Assembly: GCF_000403395.2 (NCBI RefSeq)
Contig: NZ_KE159657.1
Coordinates: 798,762 to 862,761, forward strand
Direction of reading: 5' to 3'
DNA from: Anaerotruncus sp. G3(2012)
GTDB taxonomy: Bacteria; Bacillota; Clostridia; Oscillospirales; Ruminococcaceae
Length of the DNA: 64,000 nt
Shown piece after piece: positions 61,310 to 64,000 of this stretch. The notes beneath the pieces are model-generated. The model was not told the origin of the DNA and searched no databases. It saw only the letters and a list, made by a program, of their open reading frames with translations. The position numbers were made by a program, and so were the translations under genes. How positions within the stretch are numbered: position 1 is the stretch's first letter; each line of letters opens with the position of its first letter.

Positions 61310-62329
61310 TTAGAACTGGTTGAGGAACCGTACGTCGTTCTCGAAGAACAGGCGCATGTCGCTGATGTTGTAGCGGCGCATGACGATGCGCTCAAGCCCC
61401 ATCCCAAACGCAAATCCGCTGTACTCCTCGGGGTCGATTCCGCAGATCGAAAGCACCTTGGGATGCACCATACCACAGCCGAGAATTTCGATCCAGCCTT
61501 CGCCCTTGCAGAGACGGCATCCCTCACCCTTGCAGGCGAAGCACTGGACATCCAGCTCGGCGGACGGTTCAGTGAACGGGAAGTGGTGCGGACGGAACCG
61601 GACCACCGATTCTTCACCATACAGCCGTTTGACAAACAGTTCTAACGTACCTTTCAGATCCGCCATGGTGACCCCTTTATCGACTACCAGTCCTTCGATC
61701 TGGTGGAAGAGAGGGGAATGGGTAGCGTCGACTGCATCCGAACGGTAGACCCTTCCAGGAGCGATGATGTGGATCGGCGGTTTCTGGTTTTCCATTGTGC
61801 GGATCTGGACAGGGGAAGTCTGTGTCCGCAGAAGCACGTTGTCCGAGATATAGAAGGTGTCCTGTGTATCCCGGGCAGGGTGGTCTTTCGGAATATTCAG
61901 AGCCTCAAAGTTGTAGTAATCCAGTTCTACCTCCGGGCCTTCCGCGATCGAAAAGCCCATCCCGAGAAAGATCTCCTTAACCTCGTCCAACACCTTGGTG
62001 AGCGGATGCGGTTTGCCGATCGGGGCGGCCTTCCCGGGCATTGTGACGTCGAGTTTTTCAGCCTCCAGCTTTTTGGACTGCATCTCAGCTTTGATCGAAG
62101 CGGCTTTTTCGTCGATCAGCGCTTCGATAGAGGCGCGCACCTCGTTTGCGAAGGCACCCACTTTCGGCCGCTCTTCGGCCGAGAGCTTGCCCATCTGCTT
62201 GAGGATGGCAGTCAGTTCGCCCTTTTTTCCGAGGTATTTGACGCGAAGCTCATCGAGCAGTTTGGGGTCGCCGGCCTGTGCCAGCGCCTGTGCCGCCTGC
62301 TCCTTGATCGTTTGCAGTGCGTTTAGCAT
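61310..62329 (-). CDS. pheS: Phenylalanyl-tRNA synthetase alpha subunit
   Basis: 339 residues. N-terminal coiled coil (about 1-85), class II motif 2 region [18 protein letters not shown], a Cys4 insert [17 protein letters not shown], motif 3 [19 protein letters not shown] 62329 is fixed by GGAGGAG eight bases upstream; a longer open frame runs back through the T-box and is not coding. Governed by the T-box leader. Confidence 0.97.
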   Translation of the reverse strand: MLNALQTIKEQAAQALAQAGDPKLLDELRVKYLGKKGELTAILKQMGKLSAEERPKVGAFANEVRASIEALIDEKAASIKAEMQSKKLEAEKLDVTMPGKAAPIGKPHPLTKVLDEVKEIFLGMGFSIAEGPEVELDYYNFEALNIPKDHPARDTQDTFYISDNVLLRTQTSPVQIRTMENQKPPIHIIAPGRVYRSDAVDATHSPLFHQIEGLVVDKGVTMADLKGTLELFVKRLYGEESVVRFRPHHFPFTEPSAELDVQCFACKGEGCRLCKGEGWIEILGCGMVHPKVLSICGIDPEEYSGFAFGMGLERIVMRRYNISDMRLFFENDVRFLNQF

Positions 62330-62657
62330 GGTGATTCTCCTCCTAATGATTCCTTTGAAAACTGCGGTGCAGGATTTCCGGGAAATATCGTCCGCTCCAA
62401 ATAAAAAACGGTCCGTCCCTCCAAAAGGGACGAACCGCTGAAAAGCGTCCGTGGTACCACCCATATTCCCAGCCAAGGCCGGGCACTCCTGCTGCCGGTA
62501 ACGGGGCAAACCGTCTGCCGCCTACTTCTTCCGGTTCAGCGGAGCCGCTCACGGGCGAACTTCACCTGTTTCCACTGCAGTTTGCTTTCAGCCGGTGACA
62601 AACCTCTCTGAATCAGCGGGGGACAGGCTACTTTCCCGATCTCAGCGTTGTTACTGT
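62330..62657 (-). promoter_or_regulatory. T-box riboswitch, Phe type, controlling pheS-pheT
   Basis: Class: tRNA-sensing T-box. The T-box core GGGTGGTACCACGG is at 62462-62449. Its antiterminator arm competes with a terminator stem CGGTTCGTCCCT / AGGGACGGACCG (62437-62409) followed by six T (62408-62403). Candidate specifier triplet TTC (Phe) is in GTGAAGTTCGCCCG (62559-62557 for TTC). Uncharged tRNA(Phe) should stabilise the antiterminator and raise pheST expression. Confidence 0.93.
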
Positions 62658-62662
62658 GAGGT

Positions 62663-62691
62663 ATCATAGCATATCCTGAACAAATTTGCAA
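62663..62691 (-). promoter_or_regulatory. Sigma-A promoter of the pheST T-box transcript
   Basis: Minus strand TTGCAA (62691-62686), 17-base spacer, TATGAT (62668-62663). Confidence 0.8.
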
Positions 62692-62718
62692 GGGGCTTTT
62701 TTTGATCGCCTGCCTTTG

Positions 62719-63594
62719 TTAAAGGGTGGAGGCGATTTCCTTCAGATAGGCCCGCAGGCCGGTTCCGATTTCAGGATGGGTAAGTCCTACCTCAATGGTT
62801 GCCTGCAAAATCCCGAGCTTGTTCCCCATATCATAACGCTTCCCGGTGTAGGCAATCCCCATCATATCTCCCCGTTTGGCGAGGGTGCGCATCGCGTCGG
62901 TCAGCTGGACTTCGTTGTTTCGGGAGGGGGGGGTATTCTCAATCAGCTCGAAGATGTCCGGAGTCAGAACGCACCGCCCCAGAATTGCAAAATTTGAAAT
63001 CACTTCTTCGGGGAGCGGCTTCTCGATCATGTCGAACACTTCATAGACCGCATTTTGAACCGGCTTAACTCCAAGCGTGCAGTAGCTGCGCAGCAGATCA
63101 TCGGGCACCTCTTTGATACCGACCACACTCTTTCCATAGGTTTCATGGACTGCGATCAGTTCGCCGATTGCGGGTTTTTCGGGCGGGGAGATGACGACAT
63201 CATCCCCATAAAGCACCGCAAACGACTCGTTACCGACAAATGATTTTGCACATCCAACTGCATGGCCGAGTCCCCGCGTTTCCTTCTGGCGCACATACTG
63301 GATATTGCACAGATGCGCCAGCGAAACCACCTGATCGAACAAATCCTGTTTGCCGGACGAACGGAGCTTGTCCTCCAGTTCAGGGGCATGGTCGAAATGA
63401 TCCTCAATCAGGGATTTCCCGCGGTTGGTGATGATTAGGATATCCTCGATCCCGCTGGCGACCGCTTCTTCCACGATATACTGGATCGCCGGTTTATCTA
63501 CGATGGGTAACATCTCTTTCGGGACAGCCTTGGAAGCGGGAAGCACCCGTGTGCCCAAACCGGCTGCCGGGATGACTGCTTTACGTACTTTCAT
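62719..63594 (-). CDS. galU: UTP-glucose-1-phosphate uridylyltransferase
   Basis: Makes UDP-glucose. Nucleotidyltransferase motif AVIPAAGLGTRVLPASKAVPKEMLP (in part), VDKPAIQYIVEEA, GLGHAVGCAKSFVG and the late NKLGILQATIEVGL. 291 residues. ATG 63594 follows GGAGGG. It uses the glucose 1-phosphate made by the mutase at 8-10 kb and supplies the donor for glucosyltransferases such as that at 21 kb (inference). No clear terminator follows before the T-box promoter region. Confidence 0.95.
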   Translation of the reverse strand: MKVRKAVIPAAGLGTRVLPASKAVPKEMLPIVDKPAIQYIVEEAVASGIEDILIITNRGKSLIEDHFDHAPELEDKLRSSGKQDLFDQVVSLAHLCNIQYVRQKETRGLGHAVGCAKSFVGNESFAVLYGDDVVISPPEKPAIGELIAVHETYGKSVVGIKEVPDDLLRSYCTLGVKPVQNAVYEVFDMIEKPLPEEVISNFAILGRCVLTPDIFELIENTPPSRNNEVQLTDAMRTLAKRGDMMGIAYTGKRYDMGNKLGILQATIEVGLTHPEIGTGLRAYLKEIASTL

Positions 63595-63670
63595 AGAGAA
63601 CCCTCCATAACACAAATCGTTGTCTAAAAAAGCTATTTGGTGTCTTTGGCAGAAAGCTTCCGTCTATCCA

Positions 63671-64000
63671 CTAAGCCCCTGCGATGACAGTAAGAGCGAT
63701 CAACAGACATGATCCAAAATAGGCTGCGGCTGCGCCAACGAGACAGAGAACGACTGCAACACGGCTGGTCCGTCCGCAGCGGACAAGGGAATCGGTATAG
63801 ATTTGATCGTTCACCGTGCTGCCCAAATGTTCGCGGATTTTAGCGACCTTATGGAACACATGCTGCATATAGAGTTGATTGGCGAAAAGCGCGAGCAGGA
63901 ACATAATCCCGAGCATAACCATTCGGGTGTAAGGAAGTAGGCGATAGGCCCAGAGGTGGTTGACCGGCTCGAACACCGGCATGATCCCAACAGAGATATC
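63671..64000 (-). CDS. Membrane protein, 5' end beyond the window
   Basis: Function not recognised. The frame is open to the window edge (DISVG before ATG 63982), so the gene probably begins outside. Visible residues hold two hydrophobic helices (MVMLGIMFLLALFANQLYM and VAVVLCLVGAAAAYFGSCLL) around a charged loop (HKVAKIREHLGSTVNDQI). Perhaps the C-terminal part of a DUF2628- or YckC-like small integral membrane protein; this is a guess from layout. Stop lies 76 bases before galU. Confidence 0.6.
   Translation of the reverse strand, partial: DISVGIMPVFEPVNHLWAYRLLPYTRMVMLGIMFLLALFANQLYMQHVFHKVAKIREHLGSTVNDQIYTDSLVRCGRTSRVAVVLCLVGAAAAYFGSCLLIALTVIAGA

Noticed and set aside
61310-62509. Longer pheS product starting at 62509
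   Set aside because: The extension is translated T-box sequence; ATG 62329 has a proper ribosome site and begins the family similarity.

Overview
The window reads as the chromosome of an anaerobic, endospore-forming, moderately GC-rich Clostridia, most likely an Oscillospirales/Ruminococcaceae-type gut bacterium (inference). The signs are spoIIGA-sigE, yqfC-yqfD and a YlbJ-like gene (sporulation), an indolepyruvate:ferredoxin oxidoreductase with phenylacetate-CoA ligases (anaerobic aromatic amino acid catabolism), Firmicutes operon orders (yqfC-yqfD-phoH-ybeY-dgkA-era-yqzL-recO; Asp23-YloV), and a T-box ahead of pheST. Strong sigma-A promoters (TTGACA-17-TATAAT type) and intrinsic terminators are frequent. 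I see no prophage, insertion sequence, CRISPR array, rRNA or tRNA gene.

Layout. 1-0.7 kb: end of a tandem-repeat proline-rich membrane protein. 0.75-1.8 kb: mnmA. 1.8-5.0 kb (minus): larE-larB-larC, the nickel-pincer cofactor biosynthesis operon, with its own promoter, a hairpin leader ending in an attenuator-like terminator, and a CTG start for larE. 5.1-5.4 kb: a very cysteine-rich small protein. 5.7-7.4 kb: spoIIGA-sigE behind a Spo0A-type promoter. 7.8-11.6 kb: single-domain response regulator, phosphohexomutase, L31, a tiny membrane protein and an RluA-family enzyme. 11.7-14.2 kb: polar amino acid ABC transporter. 14.5-19.2 kb: YmdB-type phosphodiesterase, peptide-binding lipoprotein, Asp23 and FakA/YloV-like proteins. 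19.3-25.5 kb: pncB, a glycosyltransferase and FAD protein pair, and a Ser/Pro/Glu-rich surface protein.

26-31.4 kb: acyl-CoA synthetase, a zinc-ribbon/pseudokinase/PASTA membrane protein, a TIM-barrel isomerase and a hydrolase. 31.4-34.8 kb (minus): radical SAM protein and an NitT/TauT-type ABC transporter. 35-37.8 kb (minus): a 910-residue secreted coiled-coil protein ending in NPSTGAW. 38-44.7 kb: paaK-iorA-iorB-paaK-ACT protein-YbaK, a cluster that oxidises aromatic 2-oxoacids to aryl-acetyl-CoA and links them to free acids; several leaders here are richly folded. 44.8-49 kb (minus): GHL10-amidase fusion, small Cys protein, YlbJ-like protein. 49.1-57.6 kb: sporulation and RNA/ribosome maturation operon through mutS2. 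57.7-64 kb (minus): SDR reductase, ireB, pheS-pheT under a Phe T-box, galU, and the end of a membrane protein.

Most promising novel points: the lar leader and CTG start, the kinase-dead zinc-ribbon PASTA protein, the 28-cysteine protein, and the structured leaders around the aromatic catabolism genes.
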